Source of the DNA: an uncultured Clostridia bacterium
GTDB lineage: Bacteria > Bacillota > Clostridia > Christensenellales > UBA1242
Length of the DNA stretch: 64,000 nucleotides
Assembly (NCBI GenBank): GCA_944372335.1
Contig: CALVYQ010000001.1
Span: 124,001 to 188,000, forward strand
Direction of reading: 5' to 3'
Positions 23,850 through 32,528 of this stretch are shown piece after piece. The first letter of the stretch is position 1, and each line of letters opens with the position of its first letter. The notes beneath the pieces were generated by a model that was given only the letters and a program-made list of their open reading frames with translations, was not told the DNA's origin and did not search any database. Position numbers and translations under genes: made by a program.

Positions 23850-24404
23850 ATGGATACAAAAACTTCGTTACTTTTAATTATCCCTGCTTTCATCATTCTA
23901 CTTTTAGTTTTTCCAATTTTTTTAGAGGTCAAAATTTCCTTGAATCCTTTAAAAAATCGTGGGGTGGTGGCTCTTTTTTTATTTAAGAAAAAATTGATTT
24001 ATTACTATGTGGAATTACATGGAAAATACATAACTTTAATTAACAACACTGAAACAAAAAAGGAGGAACTCGAATTTGACAGCCCAAAGTTTGCGGTCAT
24101 TGAAGAGTTTATTAAGCAAGTGAAAGATAAGGTTAGGCTTAAATATCTTTTTGTCTATTATAACATAGGCTTAGGTGATGCCTTTCGCTCGGCTATGCTA
24201 TCAGCAAGTATAAATCAACTTCTAAACTTCATTTTCATTAGACTTAAAAGCAAAAAGCCAACAGCGTCCTTTTGCATTTATGACACAGTATCCTATAATC
24301 GCACCATATTTGAAATGGCGGGCAGAATAAAAATTTCAATTTCTATTTTTGATTTAGTATATTCTTTCATCTATTCAGCCATAATAACAAAGAACAAAAC
24401 ATAA
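23850..24404 (+). CDS. DUF2953-like membrane protein
   Basis: 184 residues. A hydrophobic helix at residues 8-26 is followed by a beta-rich part and a C-terminal helical segment (RIKISISIFDLVYSFI). It lies just upstream of a ytfJ homologue, which matches the ytfI-ytfJ pair of Bacillus, where YtfI is a DUF2953 protein. Sequence match is weak, so the call rests mainly on order and topology. Only a weak AAGG ribosome site is present. Confidence 0.55.
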   Translation: MDTKTSLLLIIPAFIILLLVFPIFLEVKISLNPLKNRGVVALFLFKKKLIYYYVELHGKYITLINNTETKKEELEFDSPKFAVIEEFIKQVKDKVRLKYLFVYYNIGLGDAFRSAMLSASINQLLNFIFIRLKSKKPTASFCIYDTVSYNRTIFEMAGRIKISISIFDLVYSFIYSAIITKNKT

Positions 24405-24410
24405 ACTATT

Positions 24411-24449
24411 TATAGTGTATTATGCAAGCATACTACCACAATATATAGT
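24411..24449. repeat. Palindromic repeat copy C
   Basis: TATAGTGTATTATGC (24411-24425) and GCATACTACCACAATATATA (24428-24447) form an imperfect palindrome in the gap before ytfJ. TATAGTGTAnTATGC and GCATAnTACC are shared with the copy at 39599, and the overall form with the copy at 13672. Confidence 0.65.
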
Positions 24450-24466
24450 CTAAAAAGGAGAGAAAA

Positions 24467-24871
24467 GTGAAAAATTTTGAAAAGCAAAGTTCAGTTGGAG
24501 ATTTGATTGAGAATGCCTTTGATAAGATTAAAACGATTGTCGATACCGGCACAATTGTTGGAGAAAAGTTGGAGACAAGTGATGGAACGGTGATTATTCC
24601 TATCTCAAAGGTGACGGTTGGATATGTTGTTGGCGGTGGTGAATATGCAGACTTGTCAGCAAGGCGTGTTGCCAATCACTATCCTCTTTCTGGCGGTTCA
24701 GGAGGAGGTATGAGCGTAAGCCCTGTTGGCTTTTTGATTGAAAGTGAAGGAGAATTTTCTTTTATCAATGTGGAAAATAAGGATCTATATCAAACTGTTT
24801 TAAATATGTTCAATGCGTTTCTAGCAGAAATTCAAAAAAAGGAAAAAGAAAATGAAGAGAGCAAAAAGTAA
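24467..24871 (+). CDS. ytfJ: GerW-family sporulation protein YtfJ
   Basis: 134 residues, GTG start with AAGGAG six bases upstream. The family hallmarks are TSDGTVIIPISKVTVGYVVG, the glycine-rich GGSGGGMSVSPVGFLI and a charged C-terminus. In Bacillus, YtfJ (GerW) is made in the forespore and is needed for germination through the GerA pathway. Its 3' end overlaps the next gene, a DacF-type carboxypeptidase, by 20 bases. Confidence 0.92.
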   Translation: MKNFEKQSSVGDLIENAFDKIKTIVDTGTIVGEKLETSDGTVIIPISKVTVGYVVGGGEYADLSARRVANHYPLSGGSGGGMSVSPVGFLIESEGEFSFINVENKDLYQTVLNMFNAFLAEIQKKEKENEESKK

Positions 24872-26003
24872 AAAGCTTTTAGTTTCGCTTGTCGCATTTA
24901 TCCTTCTTGCTGGCATACTTCTTTCTTCTCTATCTTTACTTTTAATCAATGTGGTAAATGCAGAGATGTATTCCTCAGCGAAAGCAAGTTGCGTAATCGA
25001 AACATCGTCAGGAAGAGTGTTATATTCTAATAATAAGGATAAAAAGCTGGCAATGGCAAGTACAACGAAAATTATGACAGCAATAACAGCCATTGAAAAT
25101 TGCGAGGATTTAGACGAAAAGTTTGAAATATCTCCAAAGGCGGTGGGAATAGAAGGCACATCACTATATTTAAGAAAAGGTGATGTTTTTTCAACACGTG
25201 ATTTACTTTACGCATTGATGCTTATCTCAGGAAATGACGCTTCAGTTGCCATTGCCGAGCACATAGGCGGTTCAACAAGTGAGTTTGTCACCATGATGAA
25301 TGATCTGGCAAAAAAGCTAGGGGCAAAAAACACTCATTTTGCCAACACTCACGGCCTAGATGCAGACGGACACTATACAACTGCTTATGACCTTGCACTT
25401 ATCACAGAATACGCACTTGAAAATGAGACTTTTAAAGATATTGTCTCCACCAAAAACATAAAAATAACGAATGGTGAAGGCGAGAATAGATATTTGAAAA
25501 ATAAAAACAAACTTTTGTTTAGGCTTGATGGTTGCATCGGAGTTAAAACAGGCTTTACGAATGACGCAGGAAGGTGTCTTGTTTCTGCCATTGAGCGTGA
25601 CGGTATGCGATATGTTTGCGTTGTTCTAAACTGTGGGCCGATGTTTGAAGAGAGCGAAAGTCTTTTAAATACCTGTGCAAATACATATAAACTATACAAT
25701 TTAACAAAGCTTTACTATTATAAAAAACTCTTGCCTGTCTATGATGGAAGAAAGGATAATGTGAAGATTGGCACGAAGGGAAGTTTCATCTATCCGCTTT
25801 CAGAATGGGAGAAGAATAACTTAAAGTTTGAATATGACCTTATCGACCATGTTGATGCACCACTAAAAAAAGGTAGCGAAGTTGGCGAAATCAAAATATT
25901 TTTAGGCAAAGACTTGCTATTTTCTGAAAAAGTTTATACAATAGAAGAGGTTAAACCAAAGACGATTTTCCAACGCTTCAAGGAGTTTGCTGGAAATTGG
26001 TGA
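24852..26003 (+). CDS. D-alanyl-D-alanine carboxypeptidase (DacF/PBP5 type)
   Basis: 383 residues. Signal peptide with hydrophobic core at residues 10-33, then the S11 peptidase motifs: MASTTKIM (SxxK), SGNDASVA (SxN) and VKTGFTNDAG (KTG). A C-terminal beta domain follows. It trims the terminal D-Ala from peptidoglycan outside the membrane. Position next to ytfJ points to a sporulation-linked DacF or DacB role, but the sequence alone does not fix this. Confidence 0.92.
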   Translation: MKRAKSKKLLVSLVAFILLAGILLSSLSLLLINVVNAEMYSSAKASCVIETSSGRVLYSNNKDKKLAMASTTKIMTAITAIENCEDLDEKFEISPKAVGIEGTSLYLRKGDVFSTRDLLYALMLISGNDASVAIAEHIGGSTSEFVTMMNDLAKKLGAKNTHFANTHGLDADGHYTTAYDLALITEYALENETFKDIVSTKNIKITNGEGENRYLKNKNKLLFRLDGCIGVKTGFTNDAGRCLVSAIERDGMRYVCVVLNCGPMFEESESLLNTCANTYKLYNLTKLYYYKKLLPVYDGRKDNVKIGTKGSFIYPLSEWEKNNLKFEYDLIDHVDAPLKKGSEVGEIKIFLGKDLLFSEKVYTIEEVKPKTIFQRFKEFAGNW

Positions 26004-26019
26004 CCTTTTAAGGATAAAT

Positions 26020-26718
26020 ATGAGAATAAACAAATTTTTAAGCACAGCGGGCGTGGCTTCACGAAGAAAGTGTGATGAACTAGTTAAAGACGGCAAAATT
26101 TTTGTCAATGGAAAAGTGGTGACAAGCTTTGTCGATATTGATGAGAAAAAAGATGTTGTGGAATATAATGGAGAAAGGCTAAACTTGCCTTCCTCTTTTA
26201 TATATCTAAAAATGAATAAGCCAAAGGGCTATGCTTGCACAGCGAGTGACGAAAAGGGCAGAAAGACGATATTTGACCTATTAGATGATAAGAGCGTCAG
26301 ACTTTTCAATGTTGGTAGGCTTGACTATGACACCGAGGGGCTTATCTTACTCACAAATGACGGCGACTTTGCCAATCGAATCATACACCCGAAGTTTGAG
26401 ATAGAGAAGGAATATATTGTAACTGTTGAGGGTAAGATGCAGGAGAGCGAGTTTGCGGTTCTAAGAAACGGCGTTGTTGTGAATGGCGAAAGAATGCCAG
26501 AGGCACGAGTGAAGCCTATATCTTTTGACGGAAAATTCACCAAACTTTCGGTTATTATTAATGAAGGACAAAATCATCAGGTTAGGCGTATGTTTGAGGC
26601 AATAGGTCGAAGCATCAAACTTTTGAAACGCATTCGTATAGGAAATGTAAAACTTGGTAATCTCTATCGAGGAAAGATTAAAAAGATGACCGAAGAAGAG
26701 ATAGAGAGTTTCAAGTGA
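26020..26718 (+). CDS. rluB: RsuA/RluB-family pseudouridine synthase
   Basis: 232 residues from the ATG at 26020 with an AAGGAT site; a longer TTG-started version would overlap the previous gene. An S4 RNA-binding domain (RINKFLSTAGVASRRKCDEL) precedes the synthase domain with catalytic aspartate in NVGRLDYDTEGLILLTNDGD. It most likely modifies 23S rRNA at 2605, as the order after a dacF/ytfJ group matches Bacillus rluB. Confidence 0.92.
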   Translation: MRINKFLSTAGVASRRKCDELVKDGKIFVNGKVVTSFVDIDEKKDVVEYNGERLNLPSSFIYLKMNKPKGYACTASDEKGRKTIFDLLDDKSVRLFNVGRLDYDTEGLILLTNDGDFANRIIHPKFEIEKEYIVTVEGKMQESEFAVLRNGVVVNGERMPEARVKPISFDGKFTKLSVIINEGQNHQVRRMFEAIGRSIKLLKRIRIGNVKLGNLYRGKIKKMTEEEIESFK

Positions 26719-26733
26719 GATATATGAGGTAAA

Positions 26734-27930
26734 ATGAAAGTTGCGATAATCGGTGCGGGTGCATCGGGGTTAATGTTGGGCGGATTTCTTGCTAAAAAAG
26801 GCTACAATGTGACGATTTTTGACCACAATGAAAAAGCGGGCAAGAAGTTATTTATCACCGGCAAGGGCAGATGCAACATAACCAATCTTTGCGATGAAGC
26901 AGAATTTCTAAAAAATGTAGTGCGAGGTGGCAAGTTTTTGACGAGTGCCATATACTCTTTCAATTCTTTTGACACTGTGGAATTTTTTAGTAGTCTTCAT
27001 CTAAAAACTAAAGTGGAAAGAGGAAACAGAGTCTTTCCAGAGAGTGATAAGTCGAGTGATGTTATCAAAGCACTTTTAAAGCACTGTGAAGGCGTGAGTT
27101 TTGTGTTTAATGAGAATATTGACAAGATAACAAAGGTAGGCGAATATTTTAAAGTGACAGTTAAAAACAAAAGTTACATTGTTGACAAGGTGGTTATTGC
27201 AACAGGCGGAGCGAGTTACAAGGCAACCGGTAGTGACGGAAGCGGGTATAAATTTGCCGAAAGTTTTGGGCATAGGGTGGAGAAGATTGTGCCAGCACTT
27301 TGTCCGATTAAGCTTAATGATGATGTTCACCCTCTTATGGGCTTGAGTCTTAAAAACGTCACATTAAAGGCAGAGTTTGACGGTAAAAGTAAGGAATTTT
27401 TCGGCGAGATGATGTTCACAGGTGACGGCATAACAGGGCCGATTGTGCTTTCCTTGTCAAGTTATATAAACAGGGCAAAAAGCGTAGAGCTATCACTTGA
27501 TTTAAAGCCAGCACTAACTTTAGAACAACTAGATTTACGCCTTTTAAGAGATTTTGAAGAGAATAAAAACAGGAATATTTCATATATATTTAAAGGGCTT
27601 ATGCCGTCATCTTTTATATCAAGCTTTTCTATAAAATGTGGAGTTAATGAAAATAAAAAGGTGCATGATATTTTAAAGGAAGAACGAAGAAAAATCTGCG
27701 AAACTTTGAAAAACTTTTCTCTTTCATTTAAATCACTATATCCACTTGATGCTGGCATAATCACAAGCGGTGGAGTGGCACTTGATGAGGTTAATCCAAA
27801 GACCTTTGAGAGTAAACTTGTTAAAAATCTCTACTTCATTGGCGAAGTTTTAGATATTGACGCATTAACCGGCGGATTCAATCTTCAAATTGCTTTTGCA
27901 ACGGCGTATTTATGTGCAAAAAATATGTAA
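26734..27930 (+). CDS. HI0933-family flavoprotein (BaiN/YhiN-like)
   Basis: 398 residues. The FAD-binding GxGxxG is IGAGASGLMLGG at the N-terminus, with the family segment GKKLFITGKGRCNITN, then VIATGGASYKATGSDGSG, and a C-terminal GGFNLQIAFATAYL. These are predicted NAD(P)/FAD-dependent oxidoreductases or dehydrogenases of mostly unknown substrate; the family includes BaiN. It follows rluB closely and is probably in the same operon. Confidence 0.92.
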   Translation: MKVAIIGAGASGLMLGGFLAKKGYNVTIFDHNEKAGKKLFITGKGRCNITNLCDEAEFLKNVVRGGKFLTSAIYSFNSFDTVEFFSSLHLKTKVERGNRVFPESDKSSDVIKALLKHCEGVSFVFNENIDKITKVGEYFKVTVKNKSYIVDKVVIATGGASYKATGSDGSGYKFAESFGHRVEKIVPALCPIKLNDDVHPLMGLSLKNVTLKAEFDGKSKEFFGEMMFTGDGITGPIVLSLSSYINRAKSVELSLDLKPALTLEQLDLRLLRDFEENKNRNISYIFKGLMPSSFISSFSIKCGVNENKKVHDILKEERRKICETLKNFSLSFKSLYPLDAGIITSGGVALDEVNPKTFESKLVKNLYFIGEVLDIDALTGGFNLQIAFATAYLCAKNM

Positions 27931-28035
27931 ACATTTGACAATTTAAGAAAAACTTTATATCATGCTATTAATTATTAAAATTTACGATTTTATTTAATGT
28001 AATCAAAATAGAACAACGTTTCAAAAGGAGTATTT

Positions 28036-28659
28036 ATGTTACTTTGGTTAGCAAGAATAATTTTATGGTTACCACTTTCCATTCTTCACCCAACATATAT
28101 CTATGGAAGAAAAAATCGCCCTAAGGGTAAGGCGATACTATGTTCTAATCATCGTTCAAATTGGGATATTGTCAACTATCTTCTTCATACCACCGAAAAG
28201 GTGAAAATTCTTGCGAAAAAGGAACTATTTAAGAATAAGTTTTTTGCCTTTATCTTAAAACACCTTGGTGCGATTGAAATCGACCGTGAGGGGAACGATA
28301 TAAATGCGATTAAAGAGTGTATGAAGGCGTTGAAGGCGGGCAAGAAGCTTTTTATCTTTCCAGAGGGCACAAGGCTTAAAGATGAGAGTGCGGTTCTCGG
28401 CGAGATTAAAAGCGGGCTTGCACTTATCGCCATCAAAACCAAAACGCCAATTGTGCCTATGTGGGTGGTGAGTAAGCCAAAAGCGTTTAGAAAGTCGAAA
28501 ATCTTAATCGGCAAGCCTTATGAGTTAACTGATTTTTATGGCAAGAAACTTGATGAGGCGACACTTGAAGAAGCAAACAAGGTTGTAAGAGAGAAGATGT
28601 TAGAGTTAAAATATGACTATGACAAAAAACTAGATGAAAAGAAACACAAATCAAAATAA
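28036..28659 (+). CDS. plsC: 1-acyl-sn-glycerol-3-phosphate acyltransferase
   Basis: 207 residues. The acyltransferase box NHRSNWD (HxxxxD) lies near residue 39 and FPEGTR near residue 115. An N-terminal hydrophobic segment anchors it to the membrane. It makes phosphatidic acid from lysophosphatidic acid. An AAAAGGAG site precedes the start. Its partner in the pathway, plsX, lies at 32529. Confidence 0.94.
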   Translation: MLLWLARIILWLPLSILHPTYIYGRKNRPKGKAILCSNHRSNWDIVNYLLHTTEKVKILAKKELFKNKFFAFILKHLGAIEIDREGNDINAIKECMKALKAGKKLFIFPEGTRLKDESAVLGEIKSGLALIAIKTKTPIVPMWVVSKPKAFRKSKILIGKPYELTDFYGKKLDEATLEEANKVVREKMLELKYDYDKKLDEKKHKSK

Positions 28660-28717
28660 ATTAAAAAACACGAGAAATTTGTTATGTAACATTAAAACTA
28701 GTAGAATAAATAATACA

Positions 28718-28747
28718 TTAACAATATCATTAATAATATGTTATAAT
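28718..28747 (+). promoter_or_regulatory. Promoter of the UDG-family gene
   Basis: TTAACA (28718-28723), 18-base spacer, TATAAT (28742-28747), 19 bases before the ATG; a GAGG ribosome site lies between. Confidence 0.6.
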
Positions 28748-28765
28748 AAAAAAGAGGCAAGATAA

Positions 28766-29323
28766 ATGGTAAATACTCAAGATAGAATAATTAATTGCTA
28801 TTTGTGTGGGCAATTACCTAAATTAACGGAAAATTCTATACAATATGGAAATACTAATTTTATAATTATTGGAGAGAGCCCTGCAAAAGATGGTTGGATA
28901 GAAAGTAAGAGGGCTTTTTATAATTCTTCAGGCAAATTGCAAGGTACCGGAAGAATTTTAGAAAAACTTTTAAATAATATTGGATTGTCCATCGCAGATA
29001 TATATTTTACTGAATGTTGTAAGTGTATTATAGCAGATAGAAGCAAATTAGAGAAATGTTCAAAAAATTGTATGCCTATATTAGAAGAACAATTAAATTC
29101 TGTTCCTTGTGAAGTTATATTAACTATGGGGGTTCATCCAACACAAGCAATTTTACACACTAAAATTAAAAAATTTGCAGACTATGTTGGGAAAGAATTT
29201 GATGTATTTATTGGTTGCAGAAATTACAAACTTATCCCAATATATCACCCAAGTCCTTTGAATCCGAAAGGATATAAAGAAAATGTTCCAATATTTGACA
29301 AATTAAAAAAGTACTCAATTTAA
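28766..29323 (+). CDS. Uracil-DNA glycosylase superfamily protein
   Basis: 185 residues. The superfamily motifs are IIGESPAKDGW (motif 1, GExP) near residue 34 and YHPSPLNPKGY (motif 2, HPSPL) near residue 167. Cysteines at CYLC (residues 11-14), CCKC (about 86-89) and CSKNC could ligate an iron-sulfur cluster, as in family 4 enzymes, though spacing differs. It may excise uracil or bind DNA; it could instead be a non-catalytic family member. A single gene with its own promoter and normal ribosome site. Confidence 0.8.
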   Translation: MVNTQDRIINCYLCGQLPKLTENSIQYGNTNFIIIGESPAKDGWIESKRAFYNSSGKLQGTGRILEKLLNNIGLSIADIYFTECCKCIIADRSKLEKCSKNCMPILEEQLNSVPCEVILTMGVHPTQAILHTKIKKFADYVGKEFDVFIGCRNYKLIPIYHPSPLNPKGYKENVPIFDKLKKYSI

Positions 29324-29359
29324 CTATTGTTTTTTCGCTAGTCGCAAAATTTATAGCTT

Positions 29360-29719
29360 TTATCCTCGTGTTTTTTCTTTCCTTGTTTTATTATAGTTTT
29401 GATGCTTTTTATCAGGTAAAAACGCTGGCTTTAATTCGTCTGGGATATTTATAGATGTAACAGTTAATTCCAATTTATTATCCTCAGTCCACGAAGCGAC
29501 CACATCAAGATATTCACTTAAAATACTCTTCAACGCTCCTAGATGAGCACTTGATTTTCGAGTTTTTTTATAATAATCAATTAGATTAACAATTCCCCAT
29601 GCAAGCTCTTGCATACGAGTGTCAAGATTGCGATACTTCAACGCTAAATAATAATCATTTAATGAGTATCTTCCATTTTTTTGCGGAAATTTATTTATTT
29701 TATGCTTAACTTCTTTCAT
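29360..29719 (-). CDS. Small unknown protein
   Basis: 119 residues, no family recognised. Helical middle (residues 28-75) and a very basic C-terminus ending KTRKEKTRG. The promoter at 29726-29754 is strong and puts the transcript start at the ATG, with no ribosome site. It is convergent with the UDG-family gene (36-base gap) and divergent from the S1 gene. Confidence 0.65.
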   Translation of the reverse strand: MKEVKHKINKFPQKNGRYSLNDYYLALKYRNLDTRMQELAWGIVNLIDYYKKTRKSSAHLGALKSILSEYLDVVASWTEDNKLELTVTSINIPDELKPAFLPDKKHQNYNKTRKEKTRG

Positions 29720-29725
29720 ATTTTA

Positions 29726-29754
29726 AGTATATCATAGAAATTGAGTGTTGTCAA
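29726..29754 (-). promoter_or_regulatory. Promoter of the small unknown gene, probably leaderless
   Basis: Minus strand: TTGACA (29749-29754), exactly 17 bases, TATACT (29726-29731), then six bases (TAAAAT) to the ATG. Confidence 0.75.
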
Positions 29755-29775
29755 GAAAAAAATTTTATTTATCGT

Positions 29776-29805
29776 TTGACAATATCTTATTGTTTTTGCT
29801 ATTCT
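29776..29805 (+). promoter_or_regulatory. Promoter of the S1-domain gene
   Basis: TTGACA (29776-29781), 18-base spacer, TATTCT (29800-29805). It lies back to back with the minus-strand promoter at 29726-29754. Confidence 0.65.
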
Positions 29806-29840
29806 ATTATTAGATTTAATATTTTACAAGGACAAAGAGT

Positions 29841-30881
29841 ATGAGCGAAGAATTTAATTTAGATTTAATTGACAAAACTTTCACAAGTTATAAAAAAGGA
29901 CAAACTTTTGACGGCGTGGTGGTGCTTAAACGGGAGGACGGCGTTATCTTCAATATCGGCGGAAAGAATGATGCCTTTATCCCGTCAAGTGATTTCGACA
30001 ATTTTGACGATGTTAAGATTGGTGATAGATATTCTGTAATAATCACAAAGCAAAAGAATGAAGAGGGCTTGATTGAGGCAAGTATGAGGCTGGCACGGGA
30101 TTTGAAAGTTGCCAACCAGAATGCCCAATCTCTCCGCCTTGGAAGCAAATTTACCTTTGTTGTGACAAGTGTGAATAATGGCGGACTTCATTCTAAACTA
30201 GGCGACTACACAGTGTTTGTGCCAGCGAGCGAGGCTTCACTTAAATATATAAGAGATTTGAAGAGTTTTGTTGGCAAGCAGTTAGAGGTGATTGTTACTG
30301 AGATTGACCACGAGAAAAAGAGCATTGTGGCAAGTGCGAAACTTCTTCAAGAGCAGATTAAGGTGGCAACAGAGAATAACTTTTGGAACTCTATCTTTAT
30401 AAATAAGATTGTCAATGGCAAAGTTAAAAAGCTTATGCCTTATGGAGCATTTGTTGAAGTTGATGGCGTTGATTGCTTTTTGCATATTTCAAACATCTCC
30501 TATGATAAACTTGAAAATGTCGAAGAAGCCATTCACGAGGGCGAAACTTACACCTTTAAGGTTATCGGACTTGACAGGGAAAATAAAAAGGTGGAACTTT
30601 CTCTAAAAGCCACACTTCCTGACCCAAAGATAGAGCGAATTAGAGAACTAAAAGTGGGCGAAGTATATACCGGCAAAGTAGTTAAACTTTTGAGATTTGG
30701 TGCCATTGTCAAACTGCCAAACGGAGCGACCGGACTTCTTCACATACAAAACTGCACAGAGAATCGAACAAAAAATATCTACGAACTTGTTAAGGTTGAT
30801 GATGAAGTTGAGGTTGAGGTGATAAGTAAAGACGAAGAAGAGGGCAAAGTTTCCTTTAAACTCAAAAATATGATTAACTAA
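29841..30881 (+). CDS. Ribosomal protein S1-like protein with four S1 domains
   Basis: 346 residues made of four S1 RNA-binding repeats, at about residues 14-82, 98-167, 186-256 and 272-343; the third and fourth are the most typical (NGKVKKLMPYGAFVEVDG; YTGKVVKLLRFGAIVKLPNG). This matches the short S1-like proteins of Firmicutes, which lack the full six-repeat form. It probably helps mRNA binding to the ribosome. The initiating ATG has a weak purine-rich site (AAAGAG). Confidence 0.88.
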   Translation: MSEEFNLDLIDKTFTSYKKGQTFDGVVVLKREDGVIFNIGGKNDAFIPSSDFDNFDDVKIGDRYSVIITKQKNEEGLIEASMRLARDLKVANQNAQSLRLGSKFTFVVTSVNNGGLHSKLGDYTVFVPASEASLKYIRDLKSFVGKQLEVIVTEIDHEKKSIVASAKLLQEQIKVATENNFWNSIFINKIVNGKVKKLMPYGAFVEVDGVDCFLHISNISYDKLENVEEAIHEGETYTFKVIGLDRENKKVELSLKATLPDPKIERIRELKVGEVYTGKVVKLLRFGAIVKLPNGATGLLHIQNCTENRTKNIYELVKVDDEVEVEVISKDEEEGKVSFKLKNMIN

Positions 30882-30977
30882 TTTATCATTTTTAAGAGAT
30901 TATAAAAAATTTGATAATTTTAAAGAAAAAATTAAAAATTAGGTGACAAAAATTTGTTAGTTTGTTATAATTAGCGT

Positions 30978-31063
30978 ATCCATAGAGAGTGTGCGAGGGA
31001 CAGCCCCTTTGACCACACAGCAACCTACAATTTGCAAGGTGCTAATGGCTGACCGATGGTGAC
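30978..31063 (+). promoter_or_regulatory. SAM-I (S-box) riboswitch aptamer
   Basis: The conserved blocks appear in order: AGAGAGTGTGCGAGGGAC, CAGCCCCTTTGACC, CAGCAACC and AAGGTGCTAATGGC, then ATGGTGAC closing P1 with CCAT near 30981. It senses S-adenosylmethionine and, with the terminator at 31078-31100, should switch metK off when the ligand is plentiful. Confidence 0.93.
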
Positions 31064-31077
31064 TTAAAATTTCATTA

Positions 31078-31100
31078 GCCATCGGAAACGATGGTTTTTT
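31078..31100 (+). terminator. Riboswitch-controlled terminator before metK
   Basis: GCCATCG-gaaa-CGATGGT followed by TTTTT. The stem's left arm (ATTAGCCATCG) can pair instead with CCGATGGT near 31053 in the aptamer, the expected antiterminator switch. Confidence 0.88.
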
Positions 31101-31102
31101 CT

Positions 31103-31132
31103 TACTCTCTTTGGCTTTAAAAGGAGAGAGTA
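31103..31132 (+). promoter_or_regulatory. Hairpin masking a strong ribosome site, with a possible leader peptide
   Basis: TACTCTCT (31103-31110) pairs perfectly with AGAGAGTA (31125-31132) and covers the GGAGAGAG site. That site is followed by ATG TGG TGA, a two-codon frame, overlapped by GTG GTG ATT... which stays open for 10 codons. It lies 70 bases before metK, which has its own AAAAGGAG site. Confidence 0.4.
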
Positions 31133-31202
31133 TGTGGTGATTAAATATTCAAGGTTTTGGCTTTAATTATTTTGATAAACAATATGAAAAAAGGAGAAAA
31201 AA

Positions 31203-32297
31203 ATGAAAAAGATTGTAACGAGCGAAAGTGTAAACATAGGACACCCAGACAAGACTTGCGACTATATATCTGATTGTTTCCTTGATGAAGCATTAAAGCA
31301 GGATAAATATAGTCAAATGGCGGTGGAGTGTGCGATTAAAAACAATAAACTTTTTATCTATGGCGAGGCAACAACAAAGGCAAAATTAGATTATGATAAG
31401 ATTGCCTTAAAAGCTCTTAGAGAAATAGGGTATAATGAAGATTTTGAAATATTAAAAGAGGTTAGCGAGCAAAGTGCTGAGATTAATAAGGCGGTTGTCA
31501 AAGATAAACTCTGTGCAAATGACCAAGGCTTAGTGTTTGGTTATGCCACAAATGAAACGCCAGAGTTTATGCCACTGCCAATCATGCTAGCACATAAGTT
31601 GATGAAAAACTATGATGAGTTTAGAAGAAGTGATAAAGATTTCTTTTTTGATGCAAAAAGTCAAGTTTCAGTGTTGTATGAAGATGATAAGCCTAAGTAT
31701 TTCACAAACATTTTAATAAGCGTTTCCCATAGCGAAGATATATCAAATGAAGAGATTTGCAAAAGAATACTAGAAAATGTTGTTCTGAAGACACTTGCAG
31801 AATATGATAAATATTTTAATGATAAAACTAAGATTATGATAAATCCAAGTGGTAGATTTACCATATATGGAAGCTACGGCGATTCTGGTTGTGTGGGGAG
31901 AAAGATTGTGGTTGATAGCTATGGCGGAGTGGCTCACGTTGGAGGCGGTTGTTTCTCCTCTAAAAATGCGACAAAGGTGGATAGAAGCGGGGCGTATTAT
32001 GCACGATACGTGGCAAAAAATATTGTAGCAAACAAGCTTGCAGAGCGTTGCGAAGTGGAAGCGGACTATGCGATTGGGCTTGAGAACGCATTAAATATAA
32101 ATATAGAGTGTTTTGGGACTAATAAATTGCCAATGGAAAAAATCTATGAAATTGTCAAAAAGAACTTTGATTTTTCTCTTCAAAATATAATAAGTGAACT
32201 CGACCTTTTAAAACCTATCTATAAAAACACCGCTTGCTTTGGACATTTTGGAAGAGAGGAATTTAGTTGGGAAAAGATAAAAGTCTTGAAAAAATAG
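31203..32297 (+). CDS. metK: S-adenosylmethionine synthetase
   Basis: 364 residues, some 30 shorter than usual. SVNIGHPDK at the N-terminus, NDQGLVFGYATNETP in the middle (usually GAGDQG; here CANDQG) and GRKIVVDSYGG with TKVDRSGAYYARYVAKN identify the enzyme. It makes SAM from methionine and ATP. The family's hexapeptide-like G-G-G-(A/C)-F-S appears as GGGCFSS. It is a divergent but complete form, governed by the upstream S-box riboswitch, which supports the function. Confidence 0.95.
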   Translation: MKKIVTSESVNIGHPDKTCDYISDCFLDEALKQDKYSQMAVECAIKNNKLFIYGEATTKAKLDYDKIALKALREIGYNEDFEILKEVSEQSAEINKAVVKDKLCANDQGLVFGYATNETPEFMPLPIMLAHKLMKNYDEFRRSDKDFFFDAKSQVSVLYEDDKPKYFTNILISVSHSEDISNEEICKRILENVVLKTLAEYDKYFNDKTKIMINPSGRFTIYGSYGDSGCVGRKIVVDSYGGVAHVGGGCFSSKNATKVDRSGAYYARYVAKNIVANKLAERCEVEADYAIGLENALNINIECFGTNKLPMEKIYEIVKKNFDFSLQNIISELDLLKPIYKNTACFGHFGREEFSWEKIKVLKK

Positions 32298-32456
32298 TTA
32301 GTAAGGCAAAAAAAGTTAAGAGCAAAAAACTGAAGTTGTGTTTTAATGAGTGAAAAATGTATTTTAAAATTTGATTAATAAGAAAAAAATTAGTGCATTT
32401 AGAATATAAATAATTATAATATTTAATTTATAAGTTGAAGAAATATATTTATTTCT

Positions 32457-32485
32457 TTGACTTATTTTTTTATATTTGTTAAAAT
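32457..32485 (+). promoter_or_regulatory. Promoter of plsX
   Basis: TTGACT (32457-32462), 17-base spacer, TAAAAT (32480-32485), 43 bases before the plsX ATG. The rest of the 231-base gap after metK (32298-32456) is AT-rich with no feature I can support. Confidence 0.65.
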
Positions 32486-32528
32486 ATTTTTGCAAGGATT
32501 TGCAAAATCTTTTATTTTGGAGAGAATT

